Assembly (NCBI GenBank): GCA_003344405.1
Contig: NOWV01000332.1
Span: 1 to 46,513 of the forward strand
Length of the DNA: 46,513 nucleotides
Direction: 5' to 3'
Origin: Trichoplax sp. H2
Taxonomy: Eukaryota > Placozoa > Uniplacotomia > Trichoplacea
The notes under the pieces: model-generated
Told to the model about the DNA's origin: nothing
What the model saw: only the letters and a program-made list of their open reading frames with translations
Databases searched by the model: none
Translations under genes and position numbers: made by a program
Shown: positions 25,846 through 38,935 of the stretch, piece by piece
Position numbering within the stretch: position 1 is the stretch's first letter
How the letters are laid out: every line of letters begins with the position of its first letter

Positions 25846-26258
25846 TGGTTATTAAATAGTAGTAGCGATACCAAAACATCATTAGCAAATATTGAATAGA
25901 GATACTTCAACATGATCTACTAGACTGCATGGATAGATAGATAGATAGAGTGTTAATCTGGAGGAAAGGGATAAAATCAATCAACCTACGGAAAGGAGTC
26001 GCATGACTAGCCAAACCATGTTAACCATCTACCGGTCACGATAGAAGAGTACAGTATAAGGCTGAACGCGTGTTATCGACTCAGACCAGTCATTACACCG
26101 GTAATCGGAGCTCTTTCAGCCAACATGATATTAGACTCAGAATCGAGCAGCCGCCTGAGAGACGATCTTGTAGCTTGGCCACTAGAACATCGATGAGAAC
26201 TTTTCCAAGTTGGATTTGATTTATTAAGATTTAGTGGATCAATCAAGTCAGGAGAATA
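25846..26258. other. DIS3 5' flank
   Basis: The immediate upstream region of DIS3, probably promoter and 5' UTR. It contains a GATA microsatellite at 25932-25949. I can name no TATA box or specific factor site with confidence. Confidence 0.4.
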
Positions 26259-29200
26259 ATGCTAAAGAGTCGCACTTTTGTTAAAAAAACTCGTAAAGGA
26301 GGTGTAGTCAAGGTTGTTCAAGAGCATTACCTACGAGATGATGTCTGGTGTGGGGTGATTGGATGCTCATCGTGTAATACTACTCAAGCCGTGCTCGATC
26401 CTCAATGCCTTAATGTTCAATCCAATTTATGCCCAAAGAGTCATTTTATAATTCCAGACACCAATGTAGTCTGCAAGCAGGTAAGGGATCATGGATAACT
26501 GGATAGGAATGACAAGGTCGAGAATGATGAACATTTTAGTGTCGTTTGTATCAATAGTGATAACACTGGTCTTGCTAAAGCTACGAGCGGATGCTGTAGA
26601 AAGCCGAGATAGGATCGAGTTTTCTACACTCGTTAACACATTGCAATATTGCTCAGGACTTTAATGTGAATAATTAATATGTGTATGGATAGGTGTTGAT
26701 TCTCCTTGTCTTTGCTACATTTAGATCAGTGTTCCGTTGCACAATATTACAATAAGATGCAAATATCAATAATTTGCCACTCATCCACTTTGCTCGTACT
26801 ATAAAACCGTTCTATTTCCACCGTGCATAATTTATCAATAAATCACCAATACAGAACTGACTACCTTCTTCTGGCTTATTTATTACATCATCCCTATCTA
26901 GATTGATATCCTGGAAGAAAATTGCATTAAACATGCTATTTTCTTACAAACTGTCTTGCAGGAGGTTAGTACCTTTCTAATAAATAAGTCACTCCAGATG
27001 TAATCTGGGCATCAATCTGAAATATGTAGGATATTCAGAATAAAAAATGATAACATGTATTACGATACTAGGTAAAACATTTAAGTGCAAGTACCTATAG
27101 AAGGATTCGCGATGCAATAGCAAATCCGGAAAAGAAATTCTACGTCTTCTCGAATGAACATCATAAGTAAAATTGGATGCCTTTATAATAATACTCATTA
27201 TAATCTATCTAGTTAATGCAAGAATCATGAAGAAACTGTGGCGTTTGACATTGATTTTCACGCAAAGTTATTCTCTTTCGTTATGCCAAAATATTAGGAA
27301 AACATACATTGAGAGAGGAAAAGATGAATCACCCAATGATAGAAATGATAGAGCTATCCGAGTTGCGGCAAAGTAAGTTATACTCGCCAGCTCTGGAAGA
27401 GGGTAAAAACAGATCTATCAAGTTGTACTAATGATTGCCTGATGTAAAATCCATTCTTTAGATGGTATCAAAAACATATGCAAGATAACTGCTTTCAAAC
27501 TGACATAGTTTTACTCACAAATGACGTTGAAAATAAAGAAAAAGCTGTTCAAGATAATTTAACTACACATACAAGTAGGCAGACAGATACTAACAAGAGT
27601 TGATACTAGATACTTTATACATGGTGAATAAACTGGCAATAAAATATCTCTTGCTATGTAGTGTACGAATACGTTATGGCTTTAACGGACAGTCCTGAAC
27701 TTATGGATAAATTATCAGGAGACTTTGAGGATGATGAGGTCATCTTGATTCCTAAACAGTTGGATTTGTAGATCTTTCCATGTCATGTTCTTGTTTTACA
27801 AGTTCTATTCATTTAATATAGGATGGCCTAGCAAAGAAAAATCAAATTGTTTTCGCTGAATATTTACCGCTTTCGAAGATACAAAGTGCTATTAAAGCTG
27901 GACGACTGATACAGGTATAGATGAAACCTCGTTTTCATTGACTAGGCTCTCTCCTAGCTTTTAATATAGATTTACTTTATGCTATCAAATCTAGGGAACT
28001 TTTCAAAGCAGCCGGTAGGCAATATAGACAAAACAAAATGCAATTATGCTGTAGTGTACATGCCATTAATGACACTACCGTTCTTGGTGTTGCTATAGGG
28101 ATAACTATAAGGAAGGTTTCGTGAGAGTACATGGAGAAGAACAAGATGTAATCAGTTCTTGATAACATTAAAAATAAGAGTATGATGGATATTATTAGTA
28201 TCTAACTGTGATACTTTCTTTAAAGATTTTTATTAAAGATTTAGATAGTATAAATCGTGCAATTCAAGACGACGTTGTAGCCGTTGAAATGTTACCGAAG
28301 CAAGAGTGGACGAAACCATCTGGACTAGTCTGTCGAGATGTAGAAAATAATGAAAATGATAATGCTGAAACCGCAGGCTTAGAGGTTATATGAACTGCCG
28401 TTTCTTGTAAGCATTTAGTATCAACAATTGGTGATTGATGTAATTTTTAATTACTAATTTCTAGAATACTGCTCGTGAAGAAAAGCTCGAAAATTATATA
28501 GCTGATGCTTTGCCATCTGGCAAAGTTGTAGGAATTATTAAGCGAAATTGGAGACCATACTGTGGCATCTTGTTACCAAATCCAAATCCAAACGCTAGAC
28601 GGTTTTTGTTTAGAGCTGCTGACCGCAGAATTCCACGGATTAGAATATTAACGAGGCAATCGAGTAATTTACTTGGTCAAAGAATTATAGTCAGTGTTGA
28701 CGCTTGGCAACGAAAGAGGAGATATCCCGAGGTGACTTGATCCATCAGAATCAGTTCTTGTTTTACATTGACACATAACTCTAAAACTCATTACTTTATC
28801 TACGGGGTATTTCAATACATAGGGACACTTTGTTCGTAGGCTAGGCCCTATTGGAGATAAAGAAACCGAAAGTGAAGTACTACTAATAGAACATAACGTT
28901 CCCTATCAACAGTTTTCACAAGCTGTACTTAACGATCTACCAACGTTACCTTGGGAAATTACTGATGATGTAGGTCTTCGTGCCTTTGCACTTGTTTATG
29001 ACTTATGCAATATAATATTGTCAGAATTGATTGTTATTAGCCGTCTAATCGTAGTTTCTTTCTCAGGATGCCAAGCAAAGAGAAGATTTAAGACATTTAA
29101 CCATATGTAGTATTGATCCTCCAGGATGTACAGATATTGATGACGCACTACATTTGACAGCTCTGGAAAACGGAAATTATGAGGTCAGATTGACTGTTCA

Positions 29201-31867
29201 TTCATTTTTCTCTACTTTTTCCGGCTTATATTAGGTGCTTATTGAAAGTTCTCAAGTACTTTCTAATATATACGTTATACCTACTTCAGGTTGGTGTACA
29301 TATTGCAGACGTTTCCCATTTTATTAGGCCTGGCACCGCTATAGATATAGAAGCTGCAAATAGAGGAACGACGGTCTATTTAGCTGAAAAGGTAATCATA
29401 TAAAGTATTATGAGAGCTTGAAGATACTCCTACACTAGCTTGCTTTTGTTGAATTTCGTAAATTTTAACATATGCTTTCAAAACATTTAATTTACAGCGA
29501 ATTGATATGGTCCCTGAACTTTTAAGTTCCAATTTGTGTTCTTTGCGATCGAACGTAGATAGGTATCACATATATCGTTTGGCCACTTCGGTTATGCACA
29601 GCATCTAATTAATTCACTAAAAATTCCATTTAACCTAAATTATATATTAGCTAGCTAAATGATATGTGAATTTCTAGTTTGCATAACATAAATTTCTCTT
29701 TATTACAGGTTTGCATTTTCTTGCATTTGGGAGTTAAGTCCAGATGCAGATGTGATAGCAGCCAGATTTACGAAAAGCATAATCAAATCTCAGGTATGTT
29801 GCCTGTTTTGTTAATACCCTAATTAACAGTAATTTAGTAATGGTGTACTTCAAAATAGGCTGCGTTTACTTATGCTGAAGCACAACTGATTATTGATGAT
29901 AAACAAAGAAATGATGATATTGCAATCAGCCTTCGATCACTGAATGTACTCGCTCAAGCGTTAAATAAAAAAAGATTAGATCAAGGGTATGGTACTGAAT
30001 CGATAAATCTGTCATCTTGCCATTGATATGTTCCTAAAATTGAATTAATTTAAATTTCTTTTACTCTAATTTTACTATTAGGGCTCTGTCTTTGGCTTCA
30101 CCTGAAATTCGGTTTCAGGTCGATAGTGAAACTCATGATCCCCTAGAATTAGTCAAGAAAGAATTACGGTAATTATTTTGGTTTACAATAGTTTGTATCC
30201 AAGTTACACGATATTAATTAGAATATAATACTGTATCTTATAGAGAAACCAACTCTCTCGTCGAAGAATTTATGTTACTAGCAAATATAACGGTTGCAGA
30301 AAGGATTTATGAAATTTTTCCTCAGTGTGCATTACTTAGAAGACATCCATCTCCTCCTCTTTCGAACTTCGATATTTTATTAAAGAGTGCAGCTGTTAAG
30401 GTAACTGGTAGCACAATGCGTGGGAATATATTTTTAACACTTGAACTGTTTTACTTGCTTGTAAGATTTTTACATGTAATGATGTGCTTTAACTTTTCTC
30501 GAACTTAATATTTATAACTCAGAATATCCAATTGCAAGTTGATTCCGCCAAAATGCTGTCAACATCTTTAGCGCAAGCTGACCTGCAAGATAATCCATAT
30601 TTCAATACGCTGTTAAGAATTTTGGTAACTAGGTGTATGATGCAAGCAGTTTATTTCTGCTCTGGAACTTTAGCCTATCAAGATTATTGTCATTATGGTT
30701 TGGCTACACCAATATATACTCATTTTACGTCGCCAATCAGAAGGTGATATTTCTTTAAGAGATTATTACGCAATTATTTACTATACCATTTATGTTATGG
30801 TATCGGCGATAAGGTGTTTATAAGTAGTTGTCATTCTAATTAATTGACAATAATTATACAATTACTTGTTAGGTATTCGGATATTATTGTGCATCGGTTA
30901 TTAGCTATTTCAATAGGAGCGGATAAAACGTATCCTGATCTTATGAAGAAAGATAAAGTGCAGGTGGTACTATCACATTTTTTCATTGTAATTGTGAAAA
31001 CATACCGTTGCAGGTATTTTGGTAACCATACTAAGATATCGAATAACACTTTAGGAACTTTGCAACCATTTAAATTTCCGTCATAAAATGGCGCAATATG
31101 CTCAACGATCATCAGTATCACTTTATGCCCAGGTAACTATGATCTTATTTTTCATGAATTAGATTTGAAATTTTTCAGTTTGTTTAAGGCATTTCTTGTG
31201 TTGCTTTCGTCATGAAGCTATTTTTCCGAAATCGCGTCACGAAAGAAGAAGGATATATATTATTCGTACGTAAAAATGCTATTCAAGTGTTAATTCCAAA
31301 GTATGGAATCGAAAATACGATCTTTCTTAGATCAGCTGATGGATCAGAATTGCCTTTTATACATGATGAGGTACCTGTAATCAAGTTAAAGTGATCATAC
31401 TAGTAATTTCTGTTTGTTTTGAGGCCTACCATTAATTTATTATCGAAAACATTTTCAAAATATTTTAGCAAAATTTGAGCCTAACGTACCAGGACATCAC
31501 TTTACAAGTCTTCGATCGAGTACTAGTGGAAATTGCTGTCGAGCATAATGAAATTCAAGGATCGAAAATTCGATTACAGTTACTAGAGCCTCAAGTATGT
31601 TCTTTTTCAGTTTGACGTCGAATAGATCATGTTTTTCTTTCTAAATCTTATGGGATAAGTATCTGTATTTTATTGAAGGGCTTTATTTACTTCCTTGTTT
31701 ACTGAACATGATACTTATCTAGTTGTAGCCCTCCAGTCACTTAATTTAATAATGGTATCTTTTAATTGCATAATCGAACCTACTATATATTATATTAGAT
31801 TACAGGCTGTCTGTTGTCCTTGGCAAATTCATCCGGACCGCCAGTAAAACGTATCAAACGATTTTAA
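26259..31867 (+). CDS. DIS3: DIS3 / Rrp44, exosome ribonuclease
   Basis: 25 exons join in frame: 26259-26480, 26902-26964, 27072-27166, 27298-27372, 27462-27574, 27662-27738, 27822-27914, 27997-28016, 28099-28147, 28226-28384, 28465-28731, 28823-28969, 29067-29183, 29290-29391, 29498-29562, 29709-29793, 29859-29986, 30082-30168, 30244-30400, 30523-30743, 30873-30963, 31055-31132, 31218-31370, 31469-31594, 31799-31867. The product is 952 residues (human DIS3 is 958). The CR3 cysteines (C31, C36, C39) come first. The PIN endonuclease follows with D67 in PDTNV, E95, the NDRNDRAIR aspartates and the TND aspartate, so it looks active. Two cold-shock-like domains precede the RNB 3'-5' exonuclease, whose [13 protein letters not shown] (477-489) keeps the metal-binding aspartates. 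An S1 domain and a basic tail (KRIKRF) end the protein. It is the catalytic exosome subunit for RNA decay and processing. Exon 8 is only 20 nt. Confidence 0.96.
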
Positions 31868-33608
31868 TAGTTTTATATCTTGTTATCACCGATACATGAT
31901 ATCGATTACTGTAATATTTATTTTTTCTTGATTATATAGAAAAAATATCTTTAAAATCTTATTCACCTTCATAATGATTTAACGAAATTACCATGACTAC
32001 ACTTACGTATCAAGCTCTATTGCCACTGATATGTGTTAATATCTGTTGTTTTAGATTCTTGATAATTTTGTCTAATAGTATAATTATTATCGCTTGATCT
32101 ATCGTCAGTAAAATTTATCAGGGTCGGATAATCTTTATACTAGAATAAACCGTGAACTTTATTGAAACATGTAGATTATCTGTTATTAGTCTTATTTAAA
32201 TTGAAGTATAAATATTGTACCATACGATAATACATAACATTGCCATCTACAGGGACTATAAAATGCAGTACTAAGGCTAGATAACGATGAGCCAGTGACC
32301 ATGCAATACGTTATATATCTAGTATAATCCATGTATTTTGTGATTTACGATTTACTCGTACAATTGAGATGAACAACGTTTTAACAATTCATTAATATAA
32401 AAATGCAATGAATAGCAAAGATAATAATGAGTTATTAGCAGTGATATGTGATGCATTCACACAATTTACTACGTACGCTTGGTCGACGCTGTTTTGTGCT
32501 AGCGTAGAAGAATTGGTTGATTCGACTTCATGCAGAAGTCTATTATCTACACGTCTAGGCAATTATAGCTTATTCCAATTAAGGCGCAGTTAGTAGAAAT
32601 CCCAAAGTGCGACTAACAGTAATTTCCAAATGTGTAATTGTCTGCAATTTGAATTATATTGGTATTGAAAATAATATAACTTGAATTGATCACAGCAGTC
32701 GTCGTGACTGTACCCTATGTTGAAAGTTTGAAAGAGAAAAACTGGCTTCCCTAGGGCGTATTAAATATGTTAATGAGAAGTTTTTATTTCCCAAAGGATT
32801 TTCTTTATTTAAAGCACAATATGCGTGATACGAGGGAGCTTCGATGCAGATGTTGTAGCTGTTCAGTGGTTCATTCGATCGCAAATTTTTCTTACTCTTT
32901 CACGAACGTACTTTTCGATTTTCCATACAGGATCGCACAAACTAGCTTATTATTAACCGTCAATCCGGAGGGGGGCATTTTAGATAATTTGTAACTTTTT
33001 AATTTTCCTTAAAGTTGATTAATTTTAAGCTACGAAACACTGCATAACTTATTTCCTATTAGTCGTGTATGCATCGGGGATATAATACGAGTACGTGCTA
33101 TTCCATGCTGAAATGAAAATACAAAAATCATACCAATCTTATCTTCCACGTATCAGTACAACAACACAGATAAACATATTTCAACATTTTGTTACATAAA
33201 TTAATGCAGGACTTTATTAAAAGAATGCTCAGCTAATATCTTAAACAATTTATAATTAATTGATTAATATTCTAGCTGTTGCTATCCATTTTTCATGAAG
33301 GGAAGGAATCAGATAATACGCGTAGATAGGATGATTACACAATAATCAAGAAAGTTATCTACGAATACAACCTTGCAAGGGTTTTTTTTTTGGTTACGTG
33401 TAATATATGTACTAGGTTACGTTATTAAAGTACCAATTGAATATGATGCATAACATGTGAAATAACCATACATAATTAGTACTAATACAATGCCAACAAC
33501 CAAAGACAGGAAATAGCTATAACAAATTAAACTACCAAATGGAACGAATTAAATAGAAAACCAATATTCCAAACAAAAGGTACCACTTGACTTTCTGATA
33601 TTGAAGCA
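31868..33608. other. Intergenic, DIS3 3' flank to thymosin 3' end
   Basis: AT-rich, with no gene recognised. An AATAAA at 32144-32149 lies 277 bp after the DIS3 stop and is a possible polyadenylation signal. On the minus strand AATAAA at 33218-33213 could serve the thymosin gene. The 61-codon frame at 32408-32593 shows no motif. Confidence 0.45.
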
Positions 33609-34719
33609 CTATCCTTGTTTTTCCTGTTCAATGGCTTAATAATTATATTCAAGGCAAGTTAGGTCTCAATGTTATCATAAAATTCTATTAGTCTATCAAC
33701 AATTTTATTATCACTAGATAAAAACAAGCAGCTATGACATTCCACTCGACTATCCGTACGATTAGTTGCAATTTGAAATACGAGATGATCTATTATCTCA
33801 TTTACTAGACTCCCGAAAGTAAAATTTTTTTTATATAATTTAAGGAATAGTCTTGCGATAGCATTTTGCAATCAAGTTGGCTTAGTTATATCCATAACGA
33901 AGGAGAAAATACTTTTACATGTAGATTAGTGTTCCACTGTACAGTTATAACTCAAGGTAAGTTGATGGCATCCGATAATTCTTAATTCTTATCGTGTTGT
34001 TACTTTTATGTATAATGTGGTCAACTATTAAATAATAGTTTTTTTATTCATTTATTTTTCACAGAAAAGAAAAAAAACTAGCTTTAGGTGTATCCAACTA
34101 ATTAGTGTTGATTTAATTAAATTGGAGTAAAGTCTACGTGATGGTGTAATATCTCAAAATAAAAAAAATCAATGATGTCCATCGATTGGACTATGGACTA
34201 TCTTAATTAATGGATCGAATACGAGAGCAATATCCGTACGAAGTTTAATCTATGTTTGGGAGTGGAGAATGGACTACTAGTCAACTTACTTTGCTTCGTA
34301 GGCAGTGTATTCTTTTCCTGGGGCGTTACTTTTTTCAGTTTGCTTTTATCAAACTCTGCAACTTCACTGAGGTCTCCTTTACCTATAGGAATAGAAGTAC
34401 CCATAAAATGTGTTATGAGGTATTCCAAGTTAGCGAAGATTGTCAATAAATAGATTCACTAAAAAAAAAAAAATCTTCCGCAAAGCCACAAATCAATACT
34501 ATCGGCAATCCCCGTAAAATTCATAAGATGAGCGACATCAATAAAATTGAAACAGTGAAAACTTCAATTTACTTATTTTCCAATCACAAAAGTTGAAGAA
34601 AGTAGAGCGACTATCTTTTCTTCTTATCTAGTTCATTCATTTTAAGCCATGAAAAGTACGACACTAGAATTAGTATTTGACTAACCTGTACTACCACCTA
34701 ACTTCTTTGGATCCGACAT
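33609..34719 (-). CDS. Beta-thymosin, single repeat
   Basis: Three exons on the minus strand (34719-34686, 34382-34290, 33634-33609) join in frame with GT/AG borders to give a 50-residue protein; vertebrate thymosin beta-4 has 43-44. Residues 15-45 are the family core: FDKSKLKK at 22-29 is the actin-binding LKKT-type motif, followed by QEKNTLPTK. The last exon is only 26 nt and encodes TIEQEKQG and the stop, the typical thymosin C-terminus. The ATG is followed by SDPKK, like the vertebrate MSDKP start. The role is sequestering monomeric actin in the cytoplasm. Intron 2 (655 bp) contains an unrelated open frame that I do not count. There are two more family genes 9-12 kb away on the opposite strand. 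Confidence 0.9.
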
Positions 34720-37490
34720 TTTCTGATTTTCTCTTATTGGCAAGTGAAATCTTTTTCAAAGGTCGCAAGTTTATAAGTACGCGTACAATAGCCCAGCTAT
34801 GCTATTTATTGAGTTGAATTGAAGCTTAACTTAATTAATGTAACTTAATAGTACTGCTATACATCAGTTTATTGGCTCTTTCTATTGTTGAAATCCACGT
34901 AAGGGTTCTTTCATCTAAACAATGCAACGCAATGGTAAACAAGAAATTTAAAACATCAGGAAGAAAATCGTCATCTATTTATACAGAACAGGACAAGGTT
35001 GTATTTATACACGATCGTATTGTACTATAGAGTAAGTAATCTTGCCTCGATGAGATGATTTTAATCTTTATGAAATTATCTTTCATCTTATCTACATTAG
35101 AATAGAATTGTACGGAAACTGATGTTGTCCAAGTTGGCATACTGAAGATACAGAGTTTCTTCTTGGCGTTGCAACATAAATAAAATTGTTTATTGTTGTT
35201 GATGAAGATGAATCAGAATCTACATTCTGCAGTAAATTAAGACTGCTGTTTTGCTGATTGCATCGATGGGTGGTTGGTTAGACTAGTTATAATGAACAAG
35301 TTGAAGAATTTCAGTCATTACCAAGAAAACAATACAATATTGGCAACCTGATGAACGACATAGTTAAACAATGATCCACCTAGCACTGATTATGTATCGA
35401 AATCTTTCCATTATCATTTTATTGCAAATCGATTTATCGCTTCTGTAAATATTGGAAGGATTCTGATAAGGAAGATTGGTAATGTCGTGGTTGAAGATTC
35501 ATTCTTGATAAATAAATTATTATTGTCAAGGATAAGCCGAATACCTGTATTACAAGACTACTAATATTGATCTTTAGCGCAGAATTACAAAGTACTTTTT
35601 CCTGCGTATGCTATTCATAGATGATCGATGTATCCAGACACCTTTACTGTAATATCTACAGCTTCCGTAAGAAGAAGAGAAACGCTATCGTGCGGTTTTT
35701 ATTCATGCTATAACATTCATTTTACTATCTCCATTTAATAGGATGTAGATATCCAGACACTGCTACTGTAATTTCTACACCTTGTAAAAGAATAAAAAGT
35801 TATCACGCTGTTGTTCAGTATACTGTACAGCATTAATATTATGAAGCTCATTGCTGATAATAGGTGTAGACTAGCGACTTAAATGAGACAATTCTCATGA
35901 ATAGACAAATGTAGTTATGGATGCTTACCGCATACATGAAATATGCATCGAATTTAATTTTAATTTGTTGTATAGCACTATGTATTCAGTATTCAAATAG
36001 GGACGGGACAATGGCGAGTATAATTTATTTACAACATTAAACAATAGTTGGCATTCTATAAGAGAAAGTAAAAATATAATTAGTATAAGTCTAACTTTGA
36101 CTTACAAAAGAATAAAATTTTCTTTTTTCTTTTACAAATTGGGCAACAAGGAATAACTACAAGGTTACGCTGTCATTCATTGCGATGAATGAATAATAAT
36201 GGCGAAATCTCTTCCTTACTCTTCTAATTCAGATTGACATGGTGGTAACCTCAACAATAAATACTACTGTTATCACTGATAGCGTATTCTATATCTATAA
36301 TTATTACTGTAATTATCCTTGTCTACCTCCGATAACGCCAGAGTCTACCAGTGTACTAGAATTGATAAATAGGTTATTTAGCCTAGGGTTCATTCAGTTA
36401 AAGAGAAAGGTTCAGTCCGCCTTGACTGGCTAAATAAGATGGAAAATATGCAGTAGTTTAATAAGTAATTCATTAGCAAGGAATTTTGCTGGGATCAATC
36501 AATGAATTTCAGTCAGAATGAGGTCACCATCATGCATCAATTTAACTGGCATGCATTACCCTTGCGAACTTCATTGAAACATCTCGCATGCTTATTATCA
36601 TTTTTATTAAGCAATTTAATTGATAAACAGGCATGCATACGCTATTTGTAACCATTGCGGATTGGGCGTTGTAATGAATGCATCCAATTTATCGAAGCGA
36701 CGATAGAGTGGAAGTTTACTGCAAGCGATTGTTGTCGATCCACCTAGCTGTCGTTATCCCAGTTCACTTTGGGTTAATAGTACAGTGATTGCGTCTAGTA
36801 TCATGCCATGGTTCACATGACGTCTTGAGGTTGTTATTTCAATCTGCAGGATTGAATTAGGAAAAATGAATGGATGGCAATTGTACGTGTCAAGGCCGGG
36901 CTTTACATTGATGATGTAACAGGTCCAAATTTGGATTAAGTAATGACCTAGATTGTTATCATAACCCATGTCCACACATCTTCAAGGCCTTAGCTCTTGC
37001 ATTCCAACTTAGTACCCTTTATTAATGGATTCAATAATATCATTAATAACTAAATGGAGACTGAGAAAAATGGCATTAAATGGATGATAAAAAATATATG
37101 CAGTATACAGTCGTCAATGCCAATCGACTAATGCAATGGAAGTAATAGAGCATTTGCAAAACGAATTTTGCTTCACGCATAACTTTCGTGTTATTACAGT
37201 AGATCGAAAATCTCCAACGTCCATGCCGGATCTATTTACTGTTAGTATCGTTGTTATTAGCAGCGCTTAACAGTCCATCAAACTTCTTCATGATCACGAT
37301 TGGTTTCTAATTGGTAACTCTCATCGTATTATTCGTATTTCTCAACTTGATCAATCGATACTAATCGATGCTACAGTGCAGTAAGGTGGTTTGCTAAAAC
37401 ACTCATTTACTCTGTCGTCAGTACTGATCTGTATTGGGATATTCGGAAGCCTTAGCTACTGTAGTCAATAGTCATACACTGTATATATGA
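34720..37490. other. Intergenic DNA with one direct-repeat pair
   Basis: No gene recognised; the 64-codon frame at 36239-36433 has no motif. About 35622-35720 and 35742-35830 form a tandem pair sharing TATCCAGACAC, TACTGTAAT(A/T)TCTACA and a GTAAAAGAA-like block. The first part (34720-35000) should hold the thymosin promoter. Confidence 0.4.
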
Positions 37491-37496
37491 AGTATG

Positions 37497-37532
37497 TTAG
37501 GGTTAGATCCTACATGTTAACCCTAACCCTAA
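37497..37532. repeat. Inverted telomere-type repeats, head to head
   Basis: TTAGGGTTAG (37497-37506) is followed after 10 bp by TTAACCCTAACCCTAA (37517-37532). TTAGGG-strand DNA meets CCCTAA-strand DNA, the arrangement of an ancestral telomere fusion or of repair-inserted telomere repeats. A (TA)n tract follows at about 37548-37560. Confidence 0.85.
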
Positions 37533-37574
37533 TGTACATAAAAAAATATATATATATATATTCTGAATCAGTGC

Positions 37575-37790
37575 AAACAGAACTTTTTAATGATGTGAGT
37601 TTCATTGAAATCGAAGATAAAACTAGGGTTAAGAAAAATTACAATTATCGCTATAACAAGATAATCAATTATGATATCTATTCAATAATTATAAATTTCA
37701 CCTCAGTGACTGTAGAGCTTTAGAATGATATTACTTTTATTCAAATCAGAGACATAACTAGGGTTAAGAAAAATTCTTATTGATATGTAT
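37575..37790. repeat. Direct repeat pair with ACTAGGGTTAAGAAAAATT
   Basis: The same 19-bp word occurs at about 37622 and 37758, each preceded by a similar 30-bp stretch (TT(C/A)ATTGAAATC-like). The unit is about 136 bp. The open frame at 37487-37723 crosses it and the telomere repeats and is not convincing as a gene. Confidence 0.6.
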
Positions 37791-37854
37791 AAACCTTAAA
37801 CCGTGACATTTAGACGTCGCAAAAATCAAGTGTCAAAGTGTTTATTCTACTGTC

Positions 37855-38935
37855 CTCTGTACACTCTGTACAAACCATAGAGTTCAAGAAAAAAAAACAC
37901 GAACTCAACTCGAGAACCTGTCATTTGGAGTTGGCATATGCAACAATTTTTGCACACTTTGTCCAGTACTGTCCACTCGACCGTACACTGTATACTTTGT
38001 GTGAACTATAGAGTTCAACTTGTACAGTCTGTACAAACCATAGAGTTCTAGAAAAGAACACTAACTCAACTTGTACAGTCTGTACAAACCATAGAGTTGA
38101 AGAAAAAAAACACTAACTCAACTTGTACAGTATAAAATAATTTCTCGCACGGGGATGATGTAGGACACAAATTTGATTTGCGCCGCGTGAGATTGGACGA
38201 TTTCTTTATTTTTTTTTTTTCTAGATATGTCAATACATGTCTAATGTATCAGTAGGACAGCCTAAACGAAGTGTATAAAAAAATCGATGCAAAATGATCA
38301 GGCCTATTGTACAGTCTGTACAAACCATAGAGTTCTAGAAAAGTACACTAACTCAACTTGTACAGTCTGTACAAACCATACTGTAGAGTTCAAGAAAAAA
38401 AACACTAACTCCACTTGTACAGTCTGTACAAACCATAGAAATCTAGAAAAGAACACTAACTCAACTTGTACAGTCTGTACAAACCATAGACTTGAAGAAA
38501 AAAACACTAAGTCAACTTGTACTGTACAGTACAGTATAGTGTGTACAAATCGTAGAGTTGAAGAAAAAAACTTTAACTCAACTTGTACTCATTTTGCATA
38601 AATTACTTTATACTGTACATTTAAATGATCTGAGCTTTTGTACAGTCTGTACAAACCATAGAGTTGAAGAAAAAAACACTAACTCAACCTGTACAGTCTG
38701 TACAAACCATAGAGTTCTAGAAAAAAACACTACCTCAACTTGTACAGTACAGTACTGTAGCCCTGATCATTTTGCATAAATTACTTTATACTGTACACTT
38801 AAATGATCAGGGCTAATGTACTGTACACTGTACAGTCTGTACAAACCATAGAGTTGAAGAAAAAAACACTAACTCAACTTGTACAGTCTGTACAAGCCAT
38901 AGAGTTGTAGAAAAAACACCAACTCAACTCTATGC
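37855..38935. repeat. Minisatellite, unit about 51 bp with a built-in palindrome
   Basis: About a dozen units contain TTGTACAGTCTGTACAA (8-bp inverted arms around one base), then ACCATAGAGTT, an A-rich run and CACTAACTCAAC. The core at 38302-38570 has units of exactly or nearly 51 bp (17 codons). Other blocks lie at about 37860-38130, 38640-38750 and 38830-38935, separated by unrelated sequence. Because the unit is a multiple of three, both strands stay open through several units; I regard those ORFs as by-products. Confidence 0.85.
38758..38815. repeat. Perfect hairpin, 15-bp arms, 28-bp loop
   Basis: TAGCCCTGATCATTT (38758-38772) is the exact reverse complement of AAATGATCAGGGCTA (38801-38815). 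A related loop sequence (TTTTGCATAAATTACTTTA) also occurs at about 38591, and the inverted word ATGCAAAATGATCAGG at 38287. Copies of this hairpin therefore seem to border the minisatellite blocks. Confidence 0.85.

Noticed and set aside
33659-33871. 70-codon minus-strand frame
   Set aside because: It lies inside intron 2 of the beta-thymosin gene and has no motif; the 26-nt last exon lies just beyond it.
37487-37723. 78-codon ORF
   Set aside because: It runs through telomere repeats, a TA microsatellite and a direct repeat, so it is unlikely to be coding.
38287-38601. 104-codon cysteine-repeat ORF (CTVCTNHR units)
   Set aside because: It is a direct translation of the 51-bp minisatellite, and the opposite strand is also open. 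There is no sign of selection on the protein.
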